Source: Streptantibioticus cattleyicolor NRRL 8057 = DSM 46488 (GTDB taxonomy: Bacteria; Actinomycetota; Actinomycetes; Streptomycetales; Streptomycetaceae). Taken from it: a stretch of 64,000 nt of DNA. The DNA is taken from positions 3,038,001-3,102,000 of the forward strand of contig NC_017586.1 in assembly GCF_000240165.1 (NCBI RefSeq). The letters run 5' to 3'. Made by a program: the position numbers and the translations under genes. Below the pieces are notes generated by a model, which saw nothing but the letters and a program-made list of their open reading frames with translations, ran no database searches and had not been told where the DNA came from. Position 1 is the stretch's first letter. Every line of letters begins with the position of its first letter. Below are positions 53,696-63,898 of the stretch, piece after piece.

Positions 53696-53787
53696 GACTG
53701 TTGGACGCCCGTATCCCCGGCAGGGTTGTACGAGAAACCCATGTGAACCGACCCATCCCCGCTGCCCCGGCTTCCCCGGCCCAAAGA

Positions 53788-53828
53788 CGCTCCCCGCCCA
53801 ACTGCCGGTTGCGGTAAGGCGGGGAGCG
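53788..53828 (-). terminator. Hairpin downstream of asd
   Basis: A perfect 11-bp stem (53788-53798 with 53818-53828) about 65 bases beyond the asd stop on the reverse strand. On that strand TCTTT follows the stem. It probably ends the lysC-asd transcript. Confidence 0.55.
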
Positions 53829-53893
53829 AAATTGTCGGACGTGAGGCGGGCTCACATCAAGCGGTACAGACCAGCGACTTCGTCACACCTTCT

Positions 53894-54958
53894 TCACAAA
53901 AGCTCCGCCGCGACCAGCTCGGCGATCTGCGCCGTGTTGAGCGCCGCGCCCTTGCGCAGGTTGTCGCCGCACAGGAAGAGCTCCAGGGCGTACGGGTCGT
54001 CCAGCGCCCGGCGCACCCGGCCCACCCAGGTGGGGTCGGTGCCCACCACGTCGGCCGGGGTGGGGAACTCGCCCTCGGCCGGGTCGTCGCAGACCACGAC
54101 GCCGGGCGCGGCCCGCAGCAGGTCGTGGGCGGCGGTCACCGTCACCTCGTTCTCGAACCGCGCGTGCACGGTGAGCGAGTGCGCGGTGACCACCGGGACG
54201 CGTACGCAGGTGGCGTTGACCCGCAGGCCGGGCAGGCCGAGGATCTTGCGGGACTCGTTGCGGACCTTCAGCTCCTCCGAGGTCCACCCGTCGTCCTTGA
54301 GGGAGCCCGCCCACGGCACCACGTTGAGCGCCAGCGGGGCCGGGAAGGGCCCGAAGTCGCCGGCCGCGCGGCGCACGTCGCCGGGCTGGGTGCCCAGCGA
54401 CGGGTCCGCGGCGACCTTGGTGAGCTGGTCGCGCAGCGTGTCGACGCCGGGCCGGCCGGCGCCGGAGGCCGCCTGGTACGAGGAGACCACCAGCTCGGTC
54501 AGGCCGAACTCGGCGTGCAGCGCGCCGACCGCCACGATCATCGACAGCGTGGTGCAGTTGGGGTTGGCGATGATGCCGCGCGGACGGATGCGGGCCGCCG
54601 CCGCGTTGACCTCGGGGACCACCAGCGGCACGTCCGGGTCCATCCGGAACGCCGCCGAGTTGTCCACCACGACCGCGCCCTTGGCGGCGGCGATCGGCGC
54701 CCACCGCGCGGAGACCTCGTCGGGTACGTCGAACATGGCCACGTCGACGCCGTCGAAGGCGGCCTCGTCGAGCGCGACCACCTCGACCTCCTCGCCGCGC
54801 ACCACCAGCTTGCGGCCGGCCGAACGCGGCGAGGCGATCAGCCGGATCTCGCCCCAGACGTCCTGGCGGGAGGAGAGCAGGCCGAGCATGACGGCGCCGA
54901 CCGCACCGGTGGCGCCGACCACGGCCAGCGTCGGGCCGGTGCGGCCCGCCGGGGTCAT
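53894..54958 (-). CDS. asd: Aspartate-semialdehyde dehydrogenase
   Basis: 354 residues. NADP-binding [11 protein letters not shown] at about 14-24, active-site NPNCTT near 132 (catalytic Cys) and [12 protein letters not shown] near 160 mark the enzyme. It reduces aspartyl phosphate to aspartate semialdehyde, the branch point to lysine, threonine and methionine. It overlaps lysC by four bases and forms an operon with it. Confidence 0.95.
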   Translation of the reverse strand: MTPAGRTGPTLAVVGATGAVGAVMLGLLSSRQDVWGEIRLIASPRSAGRKLVVRGEEVEVVALDEAAFDGVDVAMFDVPDEVSARWAPIAAAKGAVVVDNSAAFRMDPDVPLVVPEVNAAAARIRPRGIIANPNCTTLSMIVAVGALHAEFGLTELVVSSYQAASGAGRPGVDTLRDQLTKVAADPSLGTQPGDVRRAAGDFGPFPAPLALNVVPWAGSLKDDGWTSEELKVRNESRKILGLPGLRVNATCVRVPVVTAHSLTVHARFENEVTVTAAHDLLRAAPGVVVCDDPAEGEFPTPADVVGTDPTWVGRVRRALDDPYALELFLCGDNLRKGAALNTAQIAELVAAELL

Positions 54959-56229
54959 CGTCCGGTCCCGCCGTAGACGACCGCCTCGTCGGTCTCGCTG
55001 TCCAGGCCGAAGGCGCTGTGCACGGCCTGCACGGCGGCCTTGACGTCGTCGGCACGGGTGACCACCGAGATGCGGATCTCGGAGGTCGAGATGAGCTCGA
55101 TGTTGACGCCGGAGTTGGAGAGCGCCTCGAAGAAGGCGGCGGTGACCCCGGGGTTGGTGCGCATACCGGCGCCGACCAGCGAGACCTTGCCAATCTGGTC
55201 GTCGTAGCGCAGCGAGTCGAAGCCGATCTGCCCCTTGGCCTTGGTCAGCGCCTCCATGGCCTTGTGACCGTCGGTCTTGGGCAGGGTGAAGGAGATGTCG
55301 GTCAGCCCGGTGGCCGCGGCCGAGACGTTCTGCACCACCATGTCGATGTTGATCTCGGCGTCGGCGATGGTGCGGAAGATCGTCGCGGCCTCGCCCGGCT
55401 TGTCCGGCACGCCGACGACCGTGATCTTGGCCTCGGAGGTGTCGTGGGCGACGCCCGAGATGATCGCCTGCTCCATGGCTTGCTCTTCTCCTTCAGCCTT
55501 GTTGCGCACCCACGTACCCACGTGTCCGGAGAACGAGGACCGGACGTGGATCGGGATGTTGTAGCGGCGGGCGTACTCGACGCAGCGCAGGTGCAGCACC
55601 TTGGAGCCGCTGGCCGCGAGTTCGAGCATGTCCTCGTAGGGGATCTCGTCGATCTTGCGGGCCTTCTTCACCACCCGCGGGTCGGCGGTGAAGACGCCGT
55701 CCACGTCGGTGTAGATCTCGCACACCTCGGCGTCGAGCGCGGCGGCGAGGGCCACCGCGGTGGTGTCCGAGCCGCCGCGGCCCAGCGTGGTGATGTCCTT
55801 GCTCTCCTGGGAGACCCCCTGGAAGCCGGCCACGATCGCGATGGCGTTGGCGTCGAGGGCGTCCCGGATCCGGCCCGGCGTGACGTCGATGATCCGCGCT
55901 TTGTTGTGGACCGAGTCGGTGATCACACCCGCCTGGCTACCGGTGAACGACAGCGCCTCGTGCCCGAGGTTTTTGATCGCCATCGCCAGCAGTGCCATGG
56001 AGATCCGCTCTCCGGCGGTCAGCAGCATGTCGAACTCGCGCCCGGCAGGGATCGGGGATACCTGCTCGGCGAGATCGATCAGCTCGTCCGTCGTGTCGCC
56101 CATCGCCGACACCACGACGACCACCTGGTGGCCGCTCTTCTTGGCATCGACGATTCGCTTGGCAACGCGCTTGATGCCCTCGGCATCCGCAACGGAGGAG
56201 CCGCCGTACTTCTGCACGACAAGGCCCAC
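54955..56229 (-). CDS. lysC: Aspartokinase, with a likely internal start for the beta subunit
   Basis: 424 residues from GTG 56229 (GAGGAG upstream). The kinase domain starts [12 protein letters not shown] and the C-terminal half has two ACT domains. An internal ATG at 55476 (reading [10 protein letters not shown]) has AAGGAG at 55488-55493 and matches the point where the separate beta subunit of actinobacterial aspartokinases begins, giving a second product of 173 residues (54955-55476). It makes aspartyl phosphate and is normally feedback-inhibited through the ACT domains. Confidence 0.95.
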   Translation of the reverse strand: MGLVVQKYGGSSVADAEGIKRVAKRIVDAKKSGHQVVVVVSAMGDTTDELIDLAEQVSPIPAGREFDMLLTAGERISMALLAMAIKNLGHEALSFTGSQAGVITDSVHNKARIIDVTPGRIRDALDANAIAIVAGFQGVSQESKDITTLGRGGSDTTAVALAAALDAEVCEIYTDVDGVFTADPRVVKKARKIDEIPYEDMLELAASGSKVLHLRCVEYARRYNIPIHVRSSFSGHVGTWVRNKAEGEEQAMEQAIISGVAHDTSEAKITVVGVPDKPGEAATIFRTIADAEINIDMVVQNVSAAATGLTDISFTLPKTDGHKAMEALTKAKGQIGFDSLRYDDQIGKVSLVGAGMRTNPGVTAAFFEALSNSGVNIELISTSEIRISVVTRADDVKAAVQAVHSAFGLDSETDEAVVYGGTGR

Positions 56230-56488
56230 GTGCGCTCCTCGCAACTGTGTCTTCTGGGGGCTGCCCCAGTCCCCCGGTACGGGGGTATGCGGTCGGCTCA
56301 GTCTAACGAGCGGGCCGGATCCGCCCGTTATGTATCACATGGTGAGACGTTCCGCTCACGCCATGACCGGTGGGGCACGACCGGTGGGCCAAGGCCCACC
56401 CGCTCAGCGGCGATGCCTGCCCGCTCGCCGCCCGCTCACACGGAACCGTGGCCCAGCTCACGTCGGCCCCCGGGTGCGGGGGCCCCGC

Positions 56489-57214
56489 TCAGCGCTGCCC
56501 GTCCGGGTCCGCCAGCCGCAACGGCACGGCCAGCTCGGCGCGCATCACCCGGCCGGCCTCCTCGGCGAGGCGCTCGTCACCGTCCTCGGACTGGCCGTCG
56601 GTGTCCAGCCCGTCCAGCTCCTCCAGCGGCGAGTCCAGCCGCACGTGGGCCACGAGCGACTGGAGCGCCCGCAGGCTGGCGCTGGCGGTCGGACCCCAGT
56701 TGGACAGGTAGGAGAACTGCCACCACCACAGCGCCTCGGAGACCCGGCCCTCCTTGTAGTGCGCCAGGCCGTGCGTGAGGTCGGTGACCACGTCCGCCAG
56801 GTCGTCGGAGATCCGGCAGGCCACCGGCACGCTGCGCGGCACGTACGGGTCGAAGACCTCCGAGTAGACGTCCACCGGCTCCAGCAGCGCCGCCAGCCGC
56901 TCGCGCAGCTCGTCGGCGTCGGGCTCGGGGCCCGCGTCCGGCTCGTAGCGCTCCTCGGGGACGATGTCCTCGTGGGCGCCGAGCCGGCCGCCGGCGAGCA
57001 TCAGCTGGGAGACCTCCAGCAGCAGGAAGGGCACCGCGCTCGCCGGCTCGTCACCCTTGGCCACTTCACGGACGGCCACGATGAAGCTCTCGATCTGGTC
57101 GGCGATCTGCACCGCGAAGTCGTCCGGTGCCTCCGAACGCCTCGGGACGCGGGGGACCGGGGGCGCGGCCGTCGCCGGGCGGCCGGGGTCGTTGCGCACC
57201 GCAGTGTCAGACAT
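56489..57214 (-). CDS. DUF5063-family protein
   Basis: 241 residues from ATG 57214. A soluble acidic helical protein with [22 protein letters not shown] near residue 163, seen next to recR in Streptomyces. It overlaps recR by eight bases. Function unknown; the fixed neighbourhood suggests a link to replication or recombination. Confidence 0.8.
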   Translation of the reverse strand: MSDTAVRNDPGRPATAAPPVPRVPRRSEAPDDFAVQIADQIESFIVAVREVAKGDEPASAVPFLLLEVSQLMLAGGRLGAHEDIVPEERYEPDAGPEPDADELRERLAALLEPVDVYSEVFDPYVPRSVPVACRISDDLADVVTDLTHGLAHYKEGRVSEALWWWQFSYLSNWGPTASASLRALQSLVAHVRLDSPLEELDGLDTDGQSEDGDERLAEEAGRVMRAELAVPLRLADPDGQR

Positions 57215-57806
57215 CGAGCAGTCGTCTCCCTTCGAAGGCACGCCCCAGCGTCACCTCGTCGGCGTACTCCAGGTCGCCGCCGACGGGGAGCCCGCTGGCC
57301 AGCCGCGTGACCTTCAGTCCCATGGGCTTGATCATCCGCGCCAGATAGGTGGCGGTGGCCTCGCCCTCCAGGTTGGGGTCGGTGGCCAGGATCAGCTCGG
57401 TCACCGTGCCGTCCGCGAGCCGGGCCAGCAGCTCCCGGATCCGCAGGTCGTCCGGGCCGACGCCCTCGATGGGGCTGATGGCGCCGCCCAGTACGTGGTA
57501 ACGGCCACGGAACTCACGGGTCCGCTCGATGGCGACGACGTCCTTGGGCTCCTCCACGACGCATATCACCGCGGGGTCGCGGCGCGGGTCCTGGCAGACC
57601 CGGCACCGTTCCTCCTGGGCGACGTTGCCGCACACCGCGCAGAACCGGACCTTCTCCTTGACCTCGGCGAGCGCGTGCGCCAGCCGGCGCACATCGGCCG
57701 GGTCGGCCTGAAGGACGTGGAAGGCGATCCGCTGCGCGCTCTTGGGCCCCACGCCGGGCAGCCTGCCCAGCTCGTCGATGAGGTCCTGGACCACGCCTTC
57801 GTACAC
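57207..57806 (-). CDS. recR: Recombination protein RecR
   Basis: 199 residues, standard length. It has an N-terminal HhH ([18 protein letters not shown]), a four-cysteine zinc finger ([16 protein letters not shown] near 56-71), a Toprim domain ([10 protein letters not shown]) and the C-terminal Walker-like region. It works with RecO and RecF in gap repair. Confidence 0.97.
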   Translation of the reverse strand: MYEGVVQDLIDELGRLPGVGPKSAQRIAFHVLQADPADVRRLAHALAEVKEKVRFCAVCGNVAQEERCRVCQDPRRDPAVICVVEEPKDVVAIERTREFRGRYHVLGGAISPIEGVGPDDLRIRELLARLADGTVTELILATDPNLEGEATATYLARMIKPMGLKVTRLASGLPVGGDLEYADEVTLGRAFEGRRLLDV

Positions 57807-58023
57807 CGAACGCCTTCTTCCTTCGTGTCCCTACGGGTGCGGCACCGTGGTGGCCGCCCGCGCGGGGCGTCCTGCCCCGGGGTACGTACCGACCCCGTAC
57901 CTGCCTCATTCTTCTACGCCGACCCGCTCCTCGTCCGCCCGGAGACGATGTCCGCCGGGATTTCCCCGGCCGGACATCTCCGCGCCACCGCGGGTGGGGG
58001 CGCGTTTCCGCAGGTCGGACGGG

Positions 58024-58362
58024 TCAGAACGGGAGGCCGGGGATCTGGCCGCCGCCGAGGCCCTGGGCGAGCGGGCCGAGCTTGTCCTGCTGGACCGCCT
58101 GCGCGGAGGCGTTGGCGTCCCGCACCGCGGCCAGCACCAGGTCGGCCAGCGTCTCGGTGTCCTCCGGGTCGACCGCCTTGGGGTCGATGACCAGGCCGAC
58201 CAGCTCGCCGGCCCCGCTGACGGTGGCCTTCACCAGGCCGCCGCCCGCGCTCCCCTCGATCCGCGCCTCGGCCAGCTCGGCCTGGGCCGCGGCGAGGTCC
58301 TGCTGCATCTTCTGCGCCTGCTGCAGCAGTTGCTGCATGTTCGGCTGACCACCGGGCATCAC
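58024..58362 (-). CDS. YbaB/EbfC nucleoid-associated protein
   Basis: 112 residues. GTG 58362 is preferred over ATG 58359 because AGGAG lies seven bases upstream. A helical N-terminus with [19 protein letters not shown] and a beta core G-L-V-K-A-T-V-S-G mark the YbaB family. It binds DNA as a dimer and normally sits between dnaX and recR, as here. Confidence 0.92.
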   Translation of the reverse strand: MMPGGQPNMQQLLQQAQKMQQDLAAAQAELAEARIEGSAGGGLVKATVSGAGELVGLVIDPKAVDPEDTETLADLVLAAVRDANASAQAVQQDKLGPLAQGLGGGQIPGLPF

Positions 58363-58511
58363 TGGATCGCTCCTGCCGTGTACGACAACGTCTGCAACGC
58401 AACGTCCGAACGTGTGCGGTAAGGCGAGCCTACGTGCTCGGGGCCCGGTGCGCGCCACCCCCGGGCCGGTACGTGCGGGGTGCGGGTGCGGTGGTGGCCC
58501 CGGTGGTGCGC

Positions 58512-60734
58512 TCAGTCGTGGGTGATCTCCTCGATCACCGTGGCCCCCAGTTCGCGGACGAAGAGTTCGTGGCCGGAGAGCGCGGTGTCGTCGAGATCGG
58601 GGTCGTCCTCCTGCGGGATGTCGTCCTCGATGGAGACCGGCGGCGGCTCCTCGGCGGCCGGGCCGGACGGGGCCGGGGCGGGCGGGGCCGGGGGCGCGGC
58701 CGTCGGCGGGGCGGCGGGCCGGTCGGGGGCGGGACGGCGGGCGGGGGCGCCGCCGCCGAAGCCTCCGGGGCCGCCCGCTCCGCCGTAGCCGCCGCCCGGC
58801 GGACCCGCGGGGCCGGCGGCCGGGGAGCCCGCACCGCCCGAGGGGTCCACCACGGCCTCGATCTTCCACTCCACGTTGAGCAGGTCGCCGACGGCCTGGC
58901 GCAGCACCTCCTCGCTGCCGCCGTTCACGAAGCTGTCCCGGGCGCCGGGGTTGGCGAAGCCGACCTGGAGCGTGCTGCCGTCGAAGCCGACCACCTGGGC
59001 GTTCTGGCTGAGCAGGATCCACGTGAAACGGCGCCGGTTCTTGACCGCCTCCAGGATGTCCGGCCACATCTGCCGCACCCGGGAGGGGTCGCCGACCGGG
59101 GCCGCCGCCGAAGGGGCGGGGGCCGGGGCGGCGGGCGGCTGCGCGGGCTGCGCCGGGGGTACGGGGGCGCCGCCGCCGGCCGGGGCCGCGGTGGGCCAGG
59201 CTCCGGGCCGGCGTCCGGGTTCGGCGGCGGGCGACGGCGCGGCGGAGCCGGGTGCGGTGGCGGTGGGCCAGGCGCCGGGCGCCGGGGTCCGCGCGGGCTG
59301 GGCCGCCGGGGCGGTGGCGGTCGGCCAGGCGCCCGGGGCGGAGGCGGCGGGGGCCTGCTCCGGGGCGGCCGGGGGCTGGGGTGCCCGCGGTTCGGGGGCG
59401 GGCGTCGGCGCCGGGGCGGACGGGGCCGAGGCGGACGGGGCCGGGGGCGCGGGGGCCGGCTCGGGGGCGGGCTGGGGGCGCACGGCCGCGCGGGCCGCCG
59501 CCGCGCCCGGGGCGTGGCCCACCGGCTCGTACCCCACCGAAGGAGCCGGGCCGGCACCGGCCGCGAGGCCGCCGGCGAGCGCCTGGCGCTCCAGCCGGTC
59601 GAGCCGGGCCTGGACCGACTGTTCGTCCCCGTAGGCGGCGGGCAGCAGCACCCGGGCGCAGATCAGCTCCAGCTGGAGGCGGGGCGAGGTGGCGCCGCGC
59701 ATCTCGGTGAGCCCGGCGTTGACCACGTCGGCCGCGCGGCTCAGCTCGGCGGCGCCGAAGACCGCGGCCTGGGCCGTCATCCGTTCCACCACGTCGGCCG
59801 GGGCGTCGATCAGCCCCTTCTCGCCGGCGTCCGGGACCGCCGCGAGGATCACCAGGTCCCGCAGGCGTTCTAGCAGGTCGGCGACGAACCGGCGGGGGTC
59901 GTGGCCGCCCTCGATCACCCGGTCGACCACCCCGAAGGCGGCTGCGCCGTCACCCGCGGCGAAGGCGTCCACCACGTCGTCGAGGAGCGCGCCGTCGGTG
60001 TACCCGAGCAGCGCGGTGGCCATCGCGTACGTCACGCCGTCCGCGCCCGCGCCGGCCAGCAGCTGGTCCATGACCGACATCGAGTCACGCACCGAGCCGG
60101 CGCCGGCCCGGACGACCAGCGGCAGGACGCCCTCCTCCACCGGGATCGACTCGCGGCCGCAGACCTCCGCGAGGTAGTCGCGCAGCGTGCCGGGGGGGAC
60201 GAGCCGGAAGGGGTAGTGGTGGGTACGCGACCGGATGGTGCCGATGACCTTCTCGGGCTCGGTCGTGGCGAAGATGAACTTCAGGTGCTCGGGCGGCTCC
60301 TCGACCACCTTCAGCAGGGCGTTGAAGCCCTGCGGGGTGACCATGTGCGCCTCGTCGATGATGTAGATCTTGTAGCGGCTGGAGGCGGGACCGAAGAACG
60401 CCTTCTCCCGCAGGTCACGGGCGTCGTCCACACCGCCGTGGGAGGCCGCGTCGATCTCGATGACGTCGATGGAGCCGGGTCCGCCGCGCGCCAGGTCCTG
60501 GCAGGAACGGCACTCGCCGCACGGGGTCGGGGTGGGCCCCTGCTCGCAGTTGAGGCAGCGCGCGAGGATGCGGGCGCTGGTGGTCTTGCCGCAGCCGCGC
60601 GGGCCGCTGAACAGGTACGCGTGGTTGACCCGGTTGTTGCGCAGCGCCTGCTGCAACGGGTCGGTGACGTGCTCCTGCCCGATCACCTCGGCGAAGGTCT
60701 CGGGACGATAGCGGCGGTACAGAGCGAGGGACAC
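58512..60734 (-). CDS. dnaX: DNA polymerase III gamma/tau subunit
   Basis: 740 residues from GTG 60734 (protein begins [14 protein letters not shown]). Walker [10 protein letters not shown] near 45, a zinc finger [19 protein letters not shown] near 64-82 and the DEAH-type IIDEAHM near 125 mark the clamp-loader ATPase. A Pro/Ala-rich linker (about 430-600) precedes the tau-like C-terminus. It loads the sliding clamp and links polymerase to helicase. Confidence 0.96.
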   Translation of the reverse strand: MSLALYRRYRPETFAEVIGQEHVTDPLQQALRNNRVNHAYLFSGPRGCGKTTSARILARCLNCEQGPTPTPCGECRSCQDLARGGPGSIDVIEIDAASHGGVDDARDLREKAFFGPASSRYKIYIIDEAHMVTPQGFNALLKVVEEPPEHLKFIFATTEPEKVIGTIRSRTHHYPFRLVPPGTLRDYLAEVCGRESIPVEEGVLPLVVRAGAGSVRDSMSVMDQLLAGAGADGVTYAMATALLGYTDGALLDDVVDAFAAGDGAAAFGVVDRVIEGGHDPRRFVADLLERLRDLVILAAVPDAGEKGLIDAPADVVERMTAQAAVFGAAELSRAADVVNAGLTEMRGATSPRLQLELICARVLLPAAYGDEQSVQARLDRLERQALAGGLAAGAGPAPSVGYEPVGHAPGAAAARAAVRPQPAPEPAPAPPAPSASAPSAPAPTPAPEPRAPQPPAAPEQAPAASAPGAWPTATAPAAQPARTPAPGAWPTATAPGSAAPSPAAEPGRRPGAWPTAAPAGGGAPVPPAQPAQPPAAPAPAPSAAAPVGDPSRVRQMWPDILEAVKNRRRFTWILLSQNAQVVGFDGSTLQVGFANPGARDSFVNGGSEEVLRQAVGDLLNVEWKIEAVVDPSGGAGSPAAGPAGPPGGGYGGAGGPGGFGGGAPARRPAPDRPAAPPTAAPPAPPAPAPSGPAAEEPPPVSIEDDIPQEDDPDLDDTALSGHELFVRELGATVIEEITHD

Positions 60735-61057
60735 GCTTACGACGATATCCGGGGACACCGACAACAGTGACCCGCCGCCCGCTCCCCACCGGTCCCCCCG
60801 AGGCTCGTGCACCCCTTCCACCCCAGGTCAGCGCGGTGCCCCGGTTCGTCACGCGCCTGCGCCGAACTCTCCCCGCGGACGCCGGGCCGCACGCCACGGA
60901 CCCGGCGCCGACGTGTACGCCGGGCGCCCCCTCGTAGGCGGAACGCGCGCTGGGCGCGCGCTCGGGCGGGGCGCCGGGGCCTGCGCCGGGGCGCCACCGG
61001 GAGCGCGCCGGGCGGGAGCCCCGGCGGCCATGGCACCGCCAGGCCGGAGCCGTCGGG
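60735..61057. other. 323-bp intergenic region upstream of dnaX
   Basis: No gene or RNA is supported. I looked for the signal-recognition-particle RNA sometimes found near dnaX in streptomycetes and did not find its conserved GGAA-tetraloop region. The GC-rich tract contains short inverted repeats but no clear promoter. Confidence 0.5.
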
Positions 61058-61648
61058 TCAGGGCTTTTTCCGTGCCGCCTTGGCGGCACGTTTCGCTTCC
61101 TGTTTGGTGGCGCGGACTTCGGCCAGGGATTCGGGGCCGGTGATGTCGGCGACGGAGCGGCGGGAGCCGGGTTCGCCGTAGGGGCCGGCGGCTTCGCGCC
61201 AGCCGTCGGGGGTGACGCCGAGTTGTTTGCCGAGGAGGGCGAGGAAGATCTGCGCCTTCTGCTTGCCGAAGCCGGGGAGGTCGACGAGGCGGGCGAGGAG
61301 TTCGTGGCCGGTGGCGGCGTCGCGCCAGACGGCGGCGGCGTCCCCGTCGTAGTGCTCGACGAGGTACCGGCACAGTTGCTGCACCCGTTTGGCCATCGAG
61401 CCGGGGTAGCGGTGGACCGCGGGCTTGGCCGACAGCAGGGCGGCGAACTCCTCGGGGTCGGCGGCGGCGATCTCGTGGGCGTCCAGGTCGTCGCCGCCCA
61501 TCCGCCGCGCGATGGTGTACGGGCCGGTGAACGCCCACTCCATCGGGATCTGCTGGTCGAGCAGCATGCCGACGAGCGCGGCCAGCGGGCTGCGGCCGAG
61601 CAGCGCGTCGGCCTCCGGTCGCTGCGCGAGTCGCAGTGTCGTCGCCAT
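61058..61648 (-). CDS. HhH-GPD-type DNA base-excision repair protein
   Basis: 196 residues from ATG 61648. The helix-hairpin-helix LVDLPGFGKQKAQIFLALLG near 118-137 and the LLDQQIPMEWAF segment near 30 match the small HhH-GPD proteins of actinobacteria. The C-terminus is a short Lys/Ala-rich tail rather than an Fe-S motif. The catalytic Asp is not obvious to me. It should recognise damaged bases. Confidence 0.8.
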   Translation of the reverse strand: MATTLRLAQRPEADALLGRSPLAALVGMLLDQQIPMEWAFTGPYTIARRMGGDDLDAHEIAAADPEEFAALLSAKPAVHRYPGSMAKRVQQLCRYLVEHYDGDAAAVWRDAATGHELLARLVDLPGFGKQKAQIFLALLGKQLGVTPDGWREAAGPYGEPGSRRSVADITGPESLAEVRATKQEAKRAAKAARKKP

Positions 61649-61735
61649 CGCCGCCGTCCCTTCCGTCCGCGTTCCCCCTCCGATCCTGCCAGCCGGCCCG
61701 CCGACGGCCACCGCACGGCGTCCTTACCGCGTACT

Positions 61736-61766
61736 TGACCCCTACGTAGCGTCAGCCTTGAGACTC
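61736..61766 (+). promoter_or_regulatory. Candidate MerR-type promoter and operator of the TipA-like gene
   Basis: A -35-like TTGACC (61736-61741) precedes the near-palindrome TGACCCCTACGTAGCGTCA (61737-61755, centred on TACGTA). MerR activators bind such dyads in promoters with long 19-20 bp spacers. The -10 hexamer is not clear, so this is a candidate only. Confidence 0.4.
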
Positions 61767-61793
61767 CGAGCGAGCGAGCGAGAGGTGACGGCG

Positions 61794-62585
61794 ATGGGCT
61801 ATTCGGTGGGGCAGGTGGCGGCGTTCACCGGGGTCACGGTGCGGACGCTGCACCATTACGACCGGACCGGGCTGCTGACCCCGGACGACCGCAGCCCGGC
61901 CGGGTACCGGCGGTACGACGACGGCGACCTCGCCCGGCTCCAGCAGATCCTGTTCTACCGCGAACTCGGGTTCCCGCTGGAGGAGATCGCCGAGATCATG
62001 AAGGATCCGCAGGCCAACGCGGTGCATCACCTGCGGGCCCGCCACCGGGCGCTGACCGAGCAGATCGCCCGGCTGCGGCGGCTGGTCGAGGTCGCCGAAC
62101 GCGCCATGGCGGTGGAGCGCACCGGGGTCCGGCTCTCCCCCGAGGAACGGTTCGAGGTCTTCGGCGAGGTCGGCTTCGACCTCACCTACGTCTCCGACGC
62201 CGAGGCCCGGTACGGCGACAGCGAGCGCTACCGGCAGGCGATGTCACGGGCCGCGGCGCACACCAAGGAGGACTGGCGGGAGCTGATGGCCGAAGCCGCC
62301 GACTGGCGGCAGCGGCTGCTGGCCGTCTTCGACTCCGGGGCGGCCGCCGACGGGCCCGCCGCCATGGAGCTGGCCGAGGAGCACCGCGGCCACATCAGCA
62401 GGTGGTTCACCTCCTGCCCGTATCCGATGCACCGCCGTCTCGCCGACGACTACGTCACCGATCCGCGCGCCTTCGCGCTGGTCGTTCCCGCCACCGAACA
62501 ACGTCCCGGCCTCGCCGCCTTCCTGCACACCGCGATCCACGCCAACGCGGCACGCGAACGGCCGGGCCGCGCCGACCCGAGTTGA
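61794..62585 (+). CDS. MerR-family regulator, TipA-like
   Basis: 263 residues from ATG 61794, with AGAGG eight bases upstream. The N-terminal MerR helix-turn-helix and wing (SVGQVAAFTGVTVRTLHHYD to about 70) is followed by a coiled coil and a C-terminal TipAS-like all-alpha domain (about 125-250) that in TipA binds thiopeptides. It may respond to a small drug-like ligand and control the adjacent glycosyltransferase, which starts nine bases after its stop. Confidence 0.88.
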   Translation: MGYSVGQVAAFTGVTVRTLHHYDRTGLLTPDDRSPAGYRRYDDGDLARLQQILFYRELGFPLEEIAEIMKDPQANAVHHLRARHRALTEQIARLRRLVEVAERAMAVERTGVRLSPEERFEVFGEVGFDLTYVSDAEARYGDSERYRQAMSRAAAHTKEDWRELMAEAADWRQRLLAVFDSGAAADGPAAMELAEEHRGHISRWFTSCPYPMHRRLADDYVTDPRAFALVVPATEQRPGLAAFLHTAIHANAARERPGRADPS

Positions 62586-62594
62586 GGAGTTCCC

Positions 62595-63818
62595 TTGCGT
62601 GTTCTGATCATGGCCGCCGGTTCCCGGGGGGACGTCGCCCCCTACACGGGGATCGGGGCCCGGCTGCGGGAGGCCGGCCACGAGGTGGCGCTGGCCACGC
62701 ACAGCGGCTTCGCGGAGATGGTGAAGGGGTGCGGGCTGGCCTTCCGCGACCTGCCCGGGGACCCGCGTACGCCGGACGACGCGGCGGACCGGGACGGCGG
62801 CGGGCGGCGGACCGGGATGCGCGGCGCCGGCGCGTTCGTCCGGAAGCTGGCCGAGGGGGTCGCCCAGGCCGCCGAACCCGGCGCCGACCTGCTCCTGCTG
62901 TCGGCCACCACGGAGCCGCTGGGGGCACACGTGGCCGAGGCGATGGACATCCCGTACCTGGGGACGCGTCTCCAACCCGCCACGCCCACCGGCGAGTTCG
63001 CTCCCCCGCTGGGCGGGGCGCGGTCACTGGGCCGCTGGGGCAACCGGGCCGCGGGGCGCCTGGCGCTGCGGGTGGTGGACCGGCTGTACGAGGACGCGGT
63101 GCGGGACCTGCGACGGCGGCTGGGGCTGCCCCCGTCGACCGCCCGGGCCGCCCGGCTGCGGCGGGAGGCGGCGGGCCGGCCGGTGCTGCACGGCTTCAGC
63201 CGGCTGCTGGTACCCCGCCCGGCCGACTGGCCGGACGGCCACGACGTGGTGGGCACCTGGTGGCCGTACGTCGCCCCCGATCACCAACTGCCCGCGCGGC
63301 TGCGGGAGTTCCTGGCGGCCGGGGAGCCGCCGGTCTTCGTGGGGTTCGGCAGCATGGGCGGCGGGGACGGGGAACGGCTGAGCGCCATCGCCGGCGAGGC
63401 GCTGCGGCGGGCCGGGGTGCGCGGGGTGGTGCAGGCCGGCTGGGCGGGGCTGGAGGTGGCCGGGGACGAGGTGATCACCATCGGCGACGTACCGCACAGC
63501 CTGCTCTTCCCGCACCTGGCCGCGGTGGTCCAGCACTGCGGCGCCGGCACCACGGCCGCCGCGCTCCGCGCCGGGGTCCCGGTGGTGCCGGTGCCGGTCA
63601 CCGCCGACCAGCCGTTCTGGGCGCACCGCGCGGGGGCCGTGGGCGCCGCCACCGCCCCGTTGCCGGCCGCCGGGCTCACCGGCGACCGGCTCGGCGCGGC
63701 GATCCGCGAGGCGGTGACCGTGGCGTCGTACCGCCGCCGGGCCGAAGCCGTGGCCGAGGGCATGGCGGCGGAGGACGGCGCGGGGCGCGTGGTGGAGGCG
63801 GTCGCGCGTTTCACGTGA
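62595..63818 (+). CDS. GT1-family glycosyltransferase (macrolide/sterol-type)
   Basis: 407 residues from TTG 62595 (GAGGAG five bases upstream). N-terminal MRVLIMAAGSRGDVAPY and a C-terminal donor site HCGAGTTAAALRAGVP with PVTADQPFWAHR near 335-350 mark a GT-B enzyme of the UGT/MGT type. With a TipA-like regulator upstream, drug inactivation by glycosylation is plausible. Its stop codon lies inside the first parS site. Confidence 0.9.
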   Translation: MRVLIMAAGSRGDVAPYTGIGARLREAGHEVALATHSGFAEMVKGCGLAFRDLPGDPRTPDDAADRDGGGRRTGMRGAGAFVRKLAEGVAQAAEPGADLLLLSATTEPLGAHVAEAMDIPYLGTRLQPATPTGEFAPPLGGARSLGRWGNRAAGRLALRVVDRLYEDAVRDLRRRLGLPPSTARAARLRREAAGRPVLHGFSRLLVPRPADWPDGHDVVGTWWPYVAPDHQLPARLREFLAAGEPPVFVGFGSMGGGDGERLSAIAGEALRRAGVRGVVQAGWAGLEVAGDEVITIGDVPHSLLFPHLAAVVQHCGAGTTAAALRAGVPVVPVPVTADQPFWAHRAGAVGAATAPLPAAGLTGDRLGAAIREAVTVASYRRRAEAVAEGMAAEDGAGRVVEAVARFT

Positions 63819-63822
63819 AACA
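63807..63822. promoter_or_regulatory. parS site 1 (ParB-binding palindrome)
   Basis: CGTTTCACGTGAAACA matches the consensus TGTTTCACGTGAAACA at 15 of 16 positions. It overlaps the last codons and stop of the glycosyltransferase gene. ParB bound here would help segregate the origin region. Confidence 0.9.
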
Positions 63823-63882
63823 TGGCCCCGCCCCAGACGCGGCCCTGCCCAGGACGCGGCCCCGCCCCATCCCGGCACCGCG

Positions 63883-63898
63883 TGTTTCACGTGAAACA
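63883..63898. promoter_or_regulatory. parS site 2 (perfect consensus)
   Basis: TGTTTCACGTGAAACA is identical to the bacterial parS consensus. It lies 61 bases beyond the first site, in the intergenic region at the right edge of the window. Two sites this close support a location in the origin-proximal chromosomal region. Confidence 0.95.

Noticed and set aside
53481-55043. 520-residue forward frame antisense to asd
   Set aside because: It mirrors asd codons, is Ser/Arg/Thr-rich and lacks any domain.
60735-61057. Signal-recognition-particle RNA near dnaX
   Set aside because: The conserved loop and pairing region were not found.
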